A stretch of DNA of 64,000 nucleotides. Origin: Dryococelus australis (lineage: Eukaryota; Arthropoda; Insecta; Phasmatodea; Phasmatidae). Shown one piece after another: positions 1-11,689 of the stretch. The translations under genes and the position numbers were made by a program. The notes beneath the pieces are model-generated. The model was given only the letters and a program-made list of their open reading frames with translations. It was not told the DNA's origin and did no database searches. The stretch lies in the NCBI GenBank assembly GCA_029891345.1, contig CM057009.1:288434966-288498965 (forward strand), in the 5' to 3' direction. Each line of letters starts with the position of its first letter. Within the stretch, counting starts at the first letter, position 1.

Positions 1-534
1 GATTCGGACGCCTCTTAACAACGGAGATTTAAGAGTCGGTTTAAGAGTTATGTGTAGTTAGAAAACACAGATAATTAATAGTATGGTCACGTTTTATTGA
101 ACTTATCGTTTTATTATGATTATTTGAGTTATTTTAAGTTTTTTACGTAATTCAAACTTACAATACATTTATTTTTGCACCCATAGTTTTTTCACAAATA
201 GCTTTAAACGGTTTTACGTTGTTGAGTGTCCGCCACTTAGCTGAAGCTCATGGATACGGCTCAGTATAGAACAAACATTTCCTAAGGTCTATCACAGACT
301 CGGACCTTGTAGTTTTACAAACGAGTAGTCTTATACGAATTATATATGTACTGTTACACACATTTATAAAACTACAAAGAATTTCTCATTAAAATAGCCA
401 TTTTTTACAGTGTATCTGTGTTAACAATATTTAGATAGCACCTACAATTCATCAGATGGCTGTCCCTATTTTAAAAGTCTAGATGATGTTTATAACAATA
501 TATTTTCACAGCATAGCTATGAATTAGCGGTACG

Positions 535-775
535 TAGAGAACTGAAGAATTCGCTGATTCATTTTGGGACAAGTTGGAATTAAAACACTTTCGTTTATAT
601 AAGTTTAGCCATTAGTCCACACGGTGTTTGACACCGCCTGCAGAACGGTGTCCAATTGCCGCCTTCCACTGTGAGAGCAGACAATCAACGTGCAGTTGAT
701 ATCGCAATATTTGTACATAGGACTGTAGAGTCTAGCATAAAGGTCATTGAACTTGTAAATTTCTTCCTGTCTCTA
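535..775 (+). mobile_element. hAT-like MITE, family A, copy 1
   Basis: A 241-bp non-autonomous element. It opens with TAGAGAACTGAAGAATTCGC and closes with an imperfect inverted copy ending GTCTCTA. The interior closely matches the copies at 24263-24503 and 31481-31719, including the stretch about fifty bases in that reads ATTGGTCCACA in better copies. The flanking octamers (GCGGTACG and GCAATAGG) match at 5 of 8 positions, so the TSD has decayed. It has no coding capacity; the short open frame starting inside it is chance. Confidence 0.75.
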
Positions 776-1539
776 GCAATAGGTTTTTCCAAAAATCATC
801 AAACAGGCTTTGGTGTCATTTATCTTACCGGGAACGTGTTGAATATAATCACGTGGTTCGGTTCAAGTGTCACCATCCCTTAATTGTCGTTAATACCTAC
901 AGGTTATTAAGGCGCAGTGTTTGTAAGTTAGGTGTCCACCGGGGATTTTCAATTCAAAATTTTCATTTCACTGCGAAATATTTCTCGCCGTTGGTTGATT
1001 CTGAATATTTTTTGTAATTTTTGGAAATATTGCAAGTCCTGTCCTGGTACTATTTGTAAATGTTGTATTCGAAACTATCTTGAACCATATTATTTTACTT
1101 CTTAGGTAATTTAAGATTACACCAATCATTTATCAAATTCACTCATTTCATTGTAAGGGAAACTCATTTAGATCTAAAGACTTATAGTTATTCCATCAGA
1201 ATACATAACCCAGCGTACAGTATTTCACTGTCACAGCAAAAGAATCACACGTGATCAAAATTAGTTATCTGTGTTGCTCATAAGTGATGTGAATAGTATC
1301 ATAGTGTCTCAGGACAGTAATTGAAATGTTTTTCAAAGACATTGAATTGCATAGTAAATTTTCGTCAATTATGTGCTAGGCACTGGGCGTTGGAAATAGA
1401 TATTGAAGTTAGTTGCATTATCGCGGTTCACCTCAACAGCTCAGTTACAGAAACGACCGAACTCAAACACGCAATCAAGCAATTACCCTATTCACACGAC
1501 GCCACAATACATTTCATCGGGAAGAATCGCCTCTGAATA

Positions 1540-2000
1540 AGTTATTCGGGCGCGCTGGGCAGGCTCCGAAACAATTGCTTCGTTTGCGCGCATACGTCGG
1601 GGTTTTAATGAATACGGCGTGGAAAATGACGCGATGCGCCCTCGCGGTTAAAGCGTTATTGTAAACCGCGCGCATACAGGCCGCACGTACGGTCTAGACA
1701 GCTCGCGTCACGTTCGGCGTAAATTACCCCGATCCTGATGACGGCATTTAGCACGCGTTCGCGACTACGGGTACATTTCGCGAGAGGAACAATTGCGGCG
1801 TTGATTATGCCGCCAGAGCGGCCACGGCCCTCTGTCGGAAGCGGGCCGCTCCGCGCTGCATTCGAACAGTGCGGCGTCGCAGCGTCTACAACGTACGTGC
1901 GGCTTATCCGAGCACGCACGCAACAGGTATCGGACAACGTGATCCGTCGGACGTGCAAACGCTCGCATTAGCGAGGGAGTCGTGTCGTGAATACGCAAGA
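1540..2000. other. CpG-rich, GC-rich block
   Basis: This roughly 460-bp block is much richer in G+C and in CpG than the AT-rich surroundings. It is packed with CGCG, GCGC and ACGT tetramers. Open frames run through it on both strands (for example 1656-1958 minus and 1738-1971 plus), as expected when stop codons are rare in GC-rich DNA; none gives a recognisable protein. It matches none of the repeat families found elsewhere in the window. It could be a regulatory island, a promoter-proximal or conserved non-coding element, or a foreign insertion. Function unknown. Confidence 0.5.
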
Positions 2001-2159
2001 AATCTAACACAGGCGACGGCCCGTCCAGTTGTTTAGTTGCTCCTGTAAATGTCTATTGAACTTCGTTGCAGCTTTTACAGTATCCGCAGTAAGTTTGTCT
2101 GAGAGCACGAGACCAACTTTAGAACTCTTAGCAGCGACAGTTTGAAGACGTCAGACGCA

Positions 2160-2178
2160 AAAAAAAAAAAAAAAAAAA
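2160..2178. repeat. poly-A run
   Basis: About 19 adenines in a row, with further A-rich runs at 2214-2224. It could be the tail of a retroposed sequence, but nothing upstream supports one. Confidence 0.8.
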
Positions 2179-2292
2179 GCTCAGGTTTTGAGCTCTCCGA
2201 CATGACAAAATAATAAAAAAAAAAGGAGAATTTACAAAACGTCATTTGAAAAAAAACCCTAACCAGCTACGCAGAGTAAATTTTTTTAATAC

Positions 2293-2536
2293 TAGAGACC
2301 TGAAAAACAAATCGCCGAGTTCAATGACCTGCAGACTAGATTCTACAGTCGATGTACAAATATGCCGATATCAAATGCACATTGGTTGTCTGCTGTCACA
2401 GTGGAAGGCGACAATTGGCCACCATTCTCCAGTACGTGTCAAATGCCGTGTGGACCGATGGTTAAAGTTATATAAACGTACTTATTTTGAATTCTAGCTT
2501 GTCCTAAAATGAATCTTCGAATTTTTCAGGTCTCTA
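2293..2536 (-). mobile_element. hAT-like MITE, family A, copy 2
   Basis: A 244-bp element with TIRs TAGAGACCTGAAAAA and its inverse TTTTTCAGGTCTCTA. The interior is the reverse complement of the copies at 535 and 24263. The stretch GTTGTCTGCTGTCACAGTGG is shared with the copies at 26066 and 42417. The flanking octamers (TTTAATAC and CTTATATC) are only partly alike, so the TSD is eroded. Confidence 0.8.
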
Positions 2537-4380
2537 CTTATATCTCTACAAAAGAGTTTCAAGATTAACATTAAAAATTGACTAAACCACTCAAACATAT
2601 CTGAAAATGTTATAAGTAGACATGATCCCTTGAAGTAATCAAATAATTACTTCTGTTTTTTTTTTAAGTTCTATTAAAAGTGAAACGGTTAAAATTGTAT
2701 TATGACGTAACAAATGTTGCGGAGTCTTATTTGCCAGAATAGGCCCTGTGTTACAGTTCACTCAGAAATATAACCAATTTTAAGTTTCAATTTTTTGTAG
2801 TCACATAAACAGCACAATGCACCAATAAATTTACTTAATTTGCATTACCCCGGCCTAATATGGCCTTATGGCTCTCTCTCAAAAATTACTCCCGAATATC
2901 AATGCGTACGTAAAATGGGAAAGCGTGGCTGGTAAATCTGCTTCCCATACTCTCATGGTAGTCACTGTTCTCATGAAAGAGACAAATACGCAGGAAAGTT
3001 TCCAACTTTTTTATAGTAGTGACGCTAAACATTCTTGTATACAAAGCCTGGTATGTGGCAATATTTACCTACAGTGTTTAAGTGAAAAACTCCATTACAT
3101 TTTAGGAAGTTGGCAACAAATTATTTTTACAATGTTTTATTGCCTCGTTACTTAATTATTATTGTGCGACCCAACCCCATATTAAATTAGATTAAAAAAA
3201 TATGTTAGCTCTCGATGAAAACACAATTCTAAAAAATTATGTCACAAAATATGTTGTACAAAGTAACACGAGACACCAAAATGGCTGTTTCGGCACCGTA
3301 ATAATTTCATCATGTGAAACATGTATGTTATATATGTGCAATATAAAATATGTTACAAGTTGTAAATTTTAGCTAGGCGGATTCCAATGCATTTTCAGAA
3401 CCAAAAAATAACTGTGTTTAGGCATAATAAAAATTGCTTTCTTCCCACCTTCGTATGTATTATATATAATATTTTAAATTGATAAATTTCTTTGGAAGAA
3501 AATGTAATTGAACTCACAATCCTTGTGCTAACAGTCTAGAATCCAACCACCTAATGTACCATGTATTCAAGTAGAAACATTTAAGTAATCTGAATACTGC
3601 TCATACAAAAATGTTTCACGAATAACTTTGCCATAGAAACAATTTATATTAGTAACAGAAGTCAGTTCTATGATTCATGTGTTTTGTTTAAAATACCAAT
3701 ATTTTAGTTTCGCGATATTTTCTGATGGCATTTCAATTGGTGCATAAACGATCTTTTAAATGTGATACGCTTGCCGTTTCCCAGTCTAGAAATTGTGTTT
3801 TCCTATTATTATAGTAGTATAATGCTTTATATGAGTCGTACACAAGGGGACGGGGCACAGGAGCCAGGCGCCATTCGTGCTCTGTCATTCCGGTCCCCGG
3901 CAGCCATCTTGTCCGCTATGTTAGATGTATACGACCTTTATCTTTACCTTTGACATTGACCCTGTGCCCGTAACATTGAATTGACTTGGAACACAAAAAA
4001 TCTGCTGAAAAAATATAAAATTCCAAAATTTTAAAATAAAATAAAAATTAAAAGATTGTTTTAAAAAGTTATTTATTGATGTATATGTAGGAGGTCCGGG
4101 GTTTGATGACAGGTGGATCGACTAATCTCACGACACAATCAACCCTTGCCAGGTCGACCAGTGTCCATCTTGTCAGCCATGTTAGATTTTGATGGCCTGT
4201 ACTTTCAACCTTGATCTTGGATGACCTTGGAGACAATAAATAAAAAAATATATCCCAAAAAATATTCGCTAATTTTATAAAAAAATTTCAAAAATTTATT
4301 TTAAAAATGTTTTTCTCTATATAAAATATTATTTAAAATTATTATTTAAAAATTACATCTACAAATACTCTAGTGTCATT
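2537..4380. other. AT-rich sequence without genes; diverged internal repeat
   Basis: No gene recognised. Two diverged copies of a motif beginning CCATCTTGTC, then a GTTAGAT run and a CCTTGAC-type ending, occur at about 3903-3965 and 4167-4235. They suggest an old repeat of unknown class. The open frames at 2868-3155 and 3762-3953 resemble nothing known. Confidence 0.4.
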
Positions 4381-4561
4381 AACAGTTGAAATGCATAAGT
4401 GGTCCACAAGTTTGCTGCTAGTATGACCCCAGCAGCAAGCAACAAGGTGACATGCCATAAATGGTCAATTAGCTTGGTGTCAATATTTTCCCAGCATTGC
4501 TAACAGTTGCCATGTTATAAATTGCCCACAAACTTACTGCTAATATTTTCCTAGCAGTAAG
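4381..4561. repeat. tandem repeat, about 60 bp x 3
   Basis: Three consecutive diverged units start at 4381, 4441 and 4502. Each opens AACA(G/A)..TG, continues with a CATGC/TATAA-like segment, and ends with a CCCAGCA or CCTAGCA motif. Unit length is 60-61 bp. Divergence between units is high, so the array is old. Confidence 0.7.
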
Positions 4562-4939
4562 TGACAGCATTTTGACTATTGTCTGCTTTTTGGGGTTTCT
4601 GTTATATTGGAACAATCATTTTGAGAGCTACGGCACACATCACGATTATTTAAATAATAGGTAATGTTTCTTTCATTAGTACGACCTGATTATTACCATA
4701 CATGAAATCTGACAGTCATAAAGCAAACTATTGCCTCTACTGCCAACATTTGGCCAACTGTTAACTGCTTGTTGTTTGCTACTTAGGAAGCCACATAATT
4801 TTAGGTGTGTGTAGAAGCGTGTTTTTATTAACTCAGCCAAATTATTTTGATACACTGCACGGAATTACAATTGAAGGTAATTTTCTCAACAGTGCGTTTA
4901 CTCGTAATTAGTTTGTACAATGCGTTACTTATGAAAAGG

Positions 4940-5155
4940 GTCTTACATCTAGACGAGCCTTGCTCGATTCCCGGCGGGGTCGCTCCCAGATTTTCGCATG
5001 TGGAAATCGTTCCCGATGATGCCCCTGGCCGGCGGATTTTCTCGGTCATCTGCCGTTTCTATCGCCCCACTGCAATGTACTCGCCTCGCTTCACCTCCGT
5101 CGGCTCTTAAGTCCTCGATGATAACAGGCGCTCAAACATCTCCACCCCACTCATT
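4940..5155 (+). mobile_element. tRNA-derived SINE, copy 1 (damaged head)
   Basis: The body matches the SINE family at 9459-9716 and 37928-38200: a GCTCGATTCCC box-B-like motif, then AGATTTTCGCATGTGG, GGCGGATTTTCTCGG, a CTCGCTTCACCTC segment and GGCTCTTAAGTCCTCGATGA. The A-box part of the tRNA head is not recognisable here. The 3' end lies near CTCCACCCCACTCATT. Confidence 0.7.
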
Positions 5156-6195
5156 TGTAATTTTTTTTCTCATATTTCAGAATGAGAATTTGAGAAAATT
5201 CTTTATTCTATAAAATCTTTATAAATTAGTTTCTCAGTAATTTGTACAACATTGGCAACTATTGAGGCAGGTCTGCGTATGGCTACACTGGTTTTGCAAT
5301 TTTCCTGCGAAAAGGTTTGAGTGCTGCTCTTTTGTGTCTATCAGGGAATACGCTTGCGGAAGTACTGTGTTCATAGTCATTAAAAGACGACCGTGGCTTT
5401 AATTATATTATTACATTCGTAGGTGTTCTTCAGATATATACCAGTATGTCACAGAAATATATTCTAAATTTCCCAGATTTGTATTATTACTAGAGATGAT
5501 GGAAAATAGCGAAAATTTTTTGAGCGAACGTATATTCTACAACACTCTAACGAGTTTATTATTTCACGATTGGATGAACAAGGTTTTGACTTGGCTAAGT
5601 TGTTCATGAACGTTCTACCTTAGAGTATCAAAATCCTCATTGGGCCAGTGAAATGGGGTAGTAGCTTCATACATGCATGACATCCAATAAGGAAGGAAAA
5701 CTGTCGGACATGTGTACAGTAAGTTGAATCTTAGCAAAAAGTCAACTTTTCCAGCGATAAAACATCATCTCTAATTATTATTCATGTTATCATTAATAAA
5801 TGATTTATTTTAATATGTATTATACCTTATCATCATTATTAAACGTTTTATTTATAAGTGGATATGCTATATTTAAGCAATATTAATCATTTATTATTAC
5901 ATATTTCTTCAACTGTCTGTACACCTGAAAATATATCATCACCGACTTTTAACTTTGTCCTTTCATTCAGTTATTATAAGTTACCTATTTCATATTTAAA
6001 TACAACTAATCAAGTGGCTTTAAATATCAATGGGTTGTAAATATTAAAAAAAAAATGAATTTTCAAGAGATTGGTGTATTTTATAGTGCATCGTTATGTT
6101 GGAATCGGAAGTAATTAAAAATTATAGCACATTTTTAGAGTTCTCTTTTGCCTTAGCATAAAAATCAAATACTTTTGGCTAATAAGTATAACACT
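5156..6195. other. no gene seen
   Basis: AT-rich unique-looking sequence. No splice-flanked coding stretch, TIR pair or known repeat was recognised. Confidence 0.35.
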
Positions 6196-6199
6196 TTTG

Positions 6200-6365
6200 C
6201 ATGTTATCAGAATACACCGGGATCGTATAGAAAGGAATTTGTTTTCAAAATGTATAAGAAATGAGTTTGAAAACTAATTTTTACGTCATTAGAATACAAC
6301 GGAATCACATAGAAAGGAATTTGTTATCGAAATCAATAAGAAATGAGTTTAAAAATTTCATTGAA
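6200..6365. repeat. tandem duplication, 82 bp x 2
   Basis: GAATACACCGGGATCGTATA at about 6210 recurs as GAATACAACGGAATCACATA at about 6292. Both are followed by GAAAGGAATTTGTT and ATAAGAAATGAGTTT. The period is 82 bp and the copies are moderately diverged. Confidence 0.8.
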
Positions 6366-6673
6366 TTTTTCCACTTGTTTTGTGTTGTAGACTTATTATC
6401 AAAATTTAGTGCTGTGGTATATTTATTTAAAATTTAGGATGTTTTCTGAGAATAACTTCCATATTTCCTTCTAAAACAACCTCGTTCAGGGTTTATATCA
6501 AAAGGCGTGAGTATGAGTATAAAAATTCTGTATCAGGAACAGTAATACCATTTATTATAATAACGCTTTGATATATTGTTACTAAATGTTGGCCTTGAAA
6601 GTGTTATTAGCTAATATATGTTCACTCAAATTCTAATAAAATTTACTTCAATTGCATTCAGGCCGAATATAAC

Positions 6674-6900
6674 ATGAAAAATGTCAGGGAAACTTCAGTT
6701 TCGATCCGGGTTCTCGCATGTGGGAATAGTGCCGGGCGATCCGGGAGATGCCTTGATCGGCGGGTTTTCTCGGGGATCTCCCGTTTCCCCCGCCCCTTCA
6801 TTCCGGCGCTGCTCCATTCTCACCTCAATCAAACTCATCGGCTGTCAAGACCTCGATGTTAAGAGCCGTCCAAATCTCTTCTCTCACTCAGTGTCATCCT
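6674..6900 (+). mobile_element. tRNA-derived SINE, copy 2 (head lost)
   Basis: The SINE body runs from GGGTTCTCGCATGTGGGAAT through GGCGGGTTTTCTCGGGG, the CCCCTTCATTCCGGCGCTGC segment and GACCTCGATGTTAAGAGCCG to CTCTTCTCTCACTCA. The tRNA-like 5' part is missing or unrecognisable. Two overlapping open frames here are by-products of the GC-rich SINE body. Confidence 0.75.
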
Positions 6901-6969
6901 CGTCGCTCGCTTTCTTCTGAGCTTCAATCTGCTCCAGGAAGGAAGCGCCTTTGACCCGTTCGGTCACGC

Positions 6970-7205
6970 ATTAATTTGACAGCAGAAATGTTGCAATCGT
7001 GTAATATTTCGGTGATTGCTGTACTTGTGTCTACTGTCCATTTTACAAACACTGAACTACGTGCTGCGTTAATATAGACGTTACCATCATCCATTCATAA
7101 ACGACAGACATGGTAAATTTCACAAATCATCGTTACCTGTCAGAAGACCCTCAAGACATCGGGTACTAATTTCTCGCTGTATACAGTACTGTTCATAAAT
7201 ACTCT
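6970..7205 (+). mobile_element. family-G repeat fragment
   Basis: A fragment homologous to the interior of the longer family-G copy at 38736-39296. The shared stretch contains AACGTGCTGCGT-like sequence, AATATAGACGTTAC and ATCATCCATTCATAAAC. No TIRs remain at this locus. Confidence 0.6.
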
Positions 7206-7752
7206 TCATATGCAACACGTCTACGATCGTGGACATAGCAACTGAACGGATTAACAGTACATGGCCCTGATTTTTTTTTTTTTCGCCTTCAAGTCACAGC
7301 AATACGGGTTAAATTAAAATGCTCGACAAGAGCCCCGTCGCCCTTACACACAAAGTGTTGAACCTGCGTGCAGTGCTTCTGCTGTTACGCTCTCCTGTGC
7401 AAATGCGATATGCTACAGTAGGATTTTAATACACACGATGAAAGCCCATAGATTAAACTACAATCCTGCCGTTTTATCTTTATCCTACATGTTGCTCTTA
7501 GAATAAGTTTAAGTTTAATATTATGGAAACCAAACTGTACGGGCTAAGAAAATTGTTTTTTTTTTTTTTAATCTTCTCTGACAAGAACAAATTTCCAGGA
7601 AATAGATACGCCTAAGCGCGCAAACATCGAATGTAGAGAAAATATGCCCTGACTACTAATTCTTAGTAGAAGACTGTAGTTTCCAGTAGAGCATGACCCA
7701 TGCAAAACTGCAAAACTATAACTCAAAGAACTCATCAAAAAGTAGTACACAC

Positions 7753-8023
7753 CAGTGGCACGTGAAAAAGTGTTGCAAGGTAAGCTGGTGCTTGTTCAGT
7801 GCTGTACACACTCGGGGCACGCGGCAGGAACCAGTTACCAGAGTGGAGAAACAGAATGCACTGCGGCCACTCACGAGAGAGCGGCGGGGCGACCCATTAA
7901 ACACGTGCTGTGACGGCAACTGCACTACTACTTTGAAGTGGCCGATGTGTAAACCAGCAAACAATTAGATACAGCGCAGCGCAAGCCACAGCTTACCTTG
8001 CAACAGTTCACCACACGCCGCTA
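7753..8023. mobile_element. hAT MITE with perfect 8-bp TSD
   Basis: A 271-bp element flanked on both sides by GTACACAC (7745-7752 and 8024-8031). Its ends are CAGTGGCACGTG and, inverted, TAGCGGCGTGTG. The TIRs extend about 60 bp and share TGTTGCAAGGTAAGCTG. A related locus near 10146-10240 carries the flanking sequence (GAACTCAT..AAAAGTAG..ACA, then AAAATGCGATTTAT) without the insert and so acts as a paralogous empty site. TSD length and TIR form point to the hAT superfamily. Confidence 0.85.
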
Positions 8024-8241
8024 GTACACACGTTTCAAAACTTGTTAGGAAAATACGATTATGTTGCGTATGCCAGAAGAATGAATATAATTTGTAACTC
8101 GTAAAACTTTTTTTTTTTTCAACTGGCGTGCAGTGTTTCCATTGTCATGCTGTGTCTAGGATATTGTAAGCTGTGACGCTATCACTTTATTGGTAGAAAG
8201 TCTGAAGCGAAGCTCAGTTCGGACCAGTATAATAGATTTGC

Positions 8242-9236
8242 ATGTTCTCAACTAGTATATTATGTGATACAGCAGTGGGAAAAGCAGTTCTTAGCTATGT
8301 TGGAGGGCTCGAAAATAGTGTTTCGAATGTGCATAATGCATTTAAGATACAGATTCGTTCCTCGTTTGAAGTGTGTTTTCTTTTCGTACATGGGTATAAT
8401 AGGAGCACGTGTAAAAGTTTCGTAAAACAAGCGCGGATTTCGAACACTGCGCATCGCAATTTAAGCGCCCTCTTAAAAAGTATTACGTTTATAAACGGAT
8501 TAATTTTAATGAAGTGTACAGTTAATAATTATGTATTTCCTGTAGTTTCGCGTTTCGGGAATGAGCAATGCCGAATCGACACAAAATTTCCATCGTCGCT
8601 CTAACGAAAAAAAAAATTTATCATTAATGCTGCAGTTAGGATAAATATCTATTTAGTATTACTTTATAATTTACAACCAGGCACATGTAAGAGCCAATCT
8701 AAAATAACTCAAATATTAATAAATCATGCAAAGAAATTTTATCAGATTAAAAATAAATAATTTATTTATACCCAACATTCTCACATGACGGCCGTTCGCG
8801 AGTGGTAAAAATCAGGTATTCCGAAACTTTTCATAATAGTTAGAATTTCGCTCCAGAAAGAAAAATATTTTTAGTTATTTTCAAATGACCTTTTTCGCAG
8901 TGAAACACGTGTAGCGAAACTCAGAGACAGGGAAATTGCCGTTAGGAAAAATACACTATGACAAAATGGCGTGCATCAAGGATATCGGGGAGCAGTAATA
9001 ATTCAGCAAAAAAAAAAAATCCTCGCAACTAGTTGGACTTCAAAAATTATTAGAAGATATAACTTTCCTGATTGGATAAATTCACTTGTTATTCGCCTTA
9101 TCTATCTGCCCACGTACCAAGGACGTGTAGTACCAAAGTAACACGATTCTGATTGGCCAAGTCGTGTACGAAAATGCCTTTTCCACAAAGGCATGTGGCC
9201 AATAATCTAGGCGGCAGTTAGGCACGTAGGTTTTTG
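8242..9236. other. no gene seen (120-codon open frame, unrecognised)
   Basis: An open frame of 120 codons runs 8242-8604 on the plus strand. Its product has no recognisable domain, mixes hydrophobic and basic residues without pattern, and lacks splice or promoter context. It is probably chance. The rest is AT-rich with no repeat recognised. Confidence 0.35.
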
Positions 9237-9774
9237 GCAAGGACAGGAAAATTTCGAGTTTTAATAGACGTGTAGGCCAGACTCCATGGTCCTATGTATT
9301 CGTGAGCTTCAAGTTTTTCAGTGTGTCACCAGTTAGCACGGGAGTCTGTGCTAGTTTCCTTGCAGGTATGTCATTCGCTTAAAATTCGCCTGGGCGCGTC
9401 CAATAAACTCTGGTCCAATTGAACTCGCAGCAGAAATTCTCATGCACCTGAAGTCTAGTAAGTGACTGAAGAGATCTGGGCGGCTCTTATCATCGAGTTA
9501 TTGAGAGCCGATGAGGGTGAAGCGAGGTAGGTATGGAGCAGCGGCAGAACGAAAGGGCGCGGGAAAACGGGAGAACCCCGAGAAAACCAGCCGACCAGAG
9601 GCATCGTCCGGCACGAGTATCACATGTGAAAATCCGGAGTGACCCAGCCGTTGATTGAACCCGATTCGCTATGGTGGGAGGCGAGCAGGCTAACCGCTCA
9701 GCCACCGCGGCCCCTTCTGAAGTTTAGCTTGTCCCAAAATGAATTCGCGAAATTTTCCTGTCGTTAGTAAAATC
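9237..9774. mobile_element. hAT-like MITE, family E, copy 1, split by a SINE
   Basis: The left end has GGACAGGAAAATTTCGAG and the right end GAAATTTTCCTGTCGTTA, an inverted pair. The left interior (GTAGGCCAGACTCCATGGTC) matches the element at 41086-41529 (ATAGGCTGGCCTCCACAGTC). A SINE occupies 9459-9716, so the original MITE was about 270 bp shorter. The TSD is not clear. Confidence 0.65.
9459..9716 (-). mobile_element. tRNA-derived SINE, copy 3, with TSD
   Basis: The most complete head in the window, on the minus strand. It starts GGGGCCGCGGTGGCTGAGCG at about 9714, giving a tRNA A box (TGGCTGAGCGG), then GGGTTCAATC as box B near 9655. The body carries GATTTTCACATGTGA and TGGTTTTCTCGGGG, and the end carries CTCTTCAGTCACTT. 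An 11-bp TSD flanks it, CTGAAGTCTAG (9448-9458) and CTGAAGTTTAG (9717-9727), one mismatch. It sits inside a family-E MITE and therefore postdates it. Pol III transcription by the tRNA-like promoter is inferred. Confidence 0.85.
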
Positions 9775-9839
9775 TTTTCGTATTAAAATTGGTAGCTCTT
9801 CAATCACCCTATTAGAAAAAAAAAAATTAATTAATAAAA

Positions 9840-10270
9840 AATTTGTCGACAAAAATCAATACGTATACTGGTCGGTTACCACAGCGACCGCTGAGAGCAA
9901 TGTATGGCGTACTGGAGACGTGTCTGCTGGTGACATGGCAGCTTCATCCGCAGATAAAACACCACTCAGCGCCACTGCATTTCTCCGACTGGTCATCTCG
10001 CGTGGAGTGTAGACGCATCAGAGGTCGCGTTGCCGCGCCGCGGGTCCGCGGAGAGAGACGTGCCTCGTCGCCACACACTAGGTGAGTACGCGTTAAGGTT
10101 GAAGTAAAGAAACTGCCTATGGAGCACTGCATCCGACTTTACAACCTGAAGAACTCATAAAAAAAGTAGCACAGACGCCAAAAATATTGTCAGAAAAATG
10201 CGATTTATACTGTATGTGAAAGAAGAATGTAAATATTTTGCAACGCTATAAAATATTTTATTAAAATATA
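9840..10270. repeat. GC-rich dispersed repeat and empty-site homologue
   Basis: The stretch at 9940-10140 shares a TTTCTCCGACTG motif with about 10940-10955, and a similar TTCTCCGATTGAC at about 19575, so it belongs to a dispersed family of unknown class. From 10146 it matches the sequence flanking the hAT MITE at 7753-8023, but uninterrupted. Confidence 0.45.
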
Positions 10271-11098
10271 TTATATAAATTAAAAAAAGTAATCAATTAA
10301 AAGATTCCGTTTTTTTTTTAAACAATATTTAAGCGCATTTTAGTTTTGGATGCTTCGGAAAGCAGAATTTACCAGAAAATCTTCTTCAAGAAAGATCATC
10401 ACATTTTTTACTCTGATCATTTGTATTAAAATCATAATAATAACGCATCATATAAATTGTATAATTAACTTTATTTACGTCAATGTCAGCCATAAATGTT
10501 GGTTACAAATGTACGCAAATAAGATCAAATAAAAAGATTATTTCCTGCATTATTATTACAATTTTCTTACATGCAATCACAGTACGCATTATGACGATAT
10601 TCCATGACGAAGATTTTCTTGCAAATTCTTCTTTCTGAAGCATTCAGAATGGAAATATGCTTAAATCTTGTTAAAAAATGCAGACTATTTTAATTATTAT
10701 TTTTTTTACTTTTAAAAAATACCTTTTAGTAAAGTATTTCATATTGTTGCAAAATATGTACATTATTCTTTCATATACAGCATAAATCGCAATTTTTGGA
10801 CAGTTATCATGGCGACTGTACTGTTTTTTTTTATGGGTTCTTCACATTGTATAGACGGGTACAGTGCTGCACAAGAAGTTGCTGTACGTCAACCTTAACT
10901 AAACGTCGTGGCTGTTCCTTTTCATGTGCGGCGTGCCGTTTCTCCGACTGCTTTGCGTTAAGCTACGGGTACACTCTTACACTCTAAACTTCACTGTAAT
11001 AATATTTCTTGTAAACTTCCTAAACTGCAATGGAAGTTTTCAACCTGTACACTAAATTGTTATAATGCCACACAGCAAGCTACAGATACAGACATGTT

Positions 11099-11528
11099 TA
11101 TAGGCTATTCGCAATAAAATAAGCACTTTTGAAAGCACTGCTGAAGATCTACTTGTATGCACGTTGTGTATTCCTCAGCCTTATCTAAGAATAGCATTAT
11201 TATGTGCCACATTACTTCATTCAAGCGCCAGTCAAGTAAAACTGTGAAATTATTAGAAACGTAAACATTTTACAAATATGCTCATTTTTAAACTTCGATG
11301 TATTAAAAAAATAAACGGAAAGCGAAAGAAATAATTGAAGTTATCAGAGATGGTTACGTAACCATTTTTTTTCGACGTTACGCTATAGAACTAATTCTCA
11401 TCCATCATTTACCAACTTTACTGGCGCATTTCACTCAGTGCGCCTGTTAAAGTATATGAAGGTAGGAGCAGTGACTTTTTTCTTAGGTTGATTTCAAAAG
11501 TGCTCACTTTATCGGGAACCGTTTTTAG
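11099..11528 (+). mobile_element. family-G MITE, copy 1
   Basis: About 430 bp. The left TIR reads TATAGGCTATTCGCAATAAA then AGCACTTTTGAAA; the right end has TTTCAAAAGTGCTCACTTTA with GGGAACCG. Interior landmarks shared with the other copies are GATCTACTTGTATGCACG and a TTACCAACTTTACTGGCGCA segment. The target duplication is unclear; the ends carry TA-rich trinucleotides. Confidence 0.75.
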
Positions 11529-11689
11529 CGTCGCCGCTATGCACTGTTGAGAATTTCTCTACGCATTTGACTGTTTCCCTCAACCAATGCATGAACTGCT
11601 AAAATGAATGCATAGTGGAAAACATTACCATTCCTGCTGTCTCACTAAGAGAATACACTGGTGCGGTAAATTTCCGAATAATTTCTTAA

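Noticed and set aside
8242-8604. 120-codon open frame
   Set aside because: No recognisable domain, no splice or promoter context, patternless composition.
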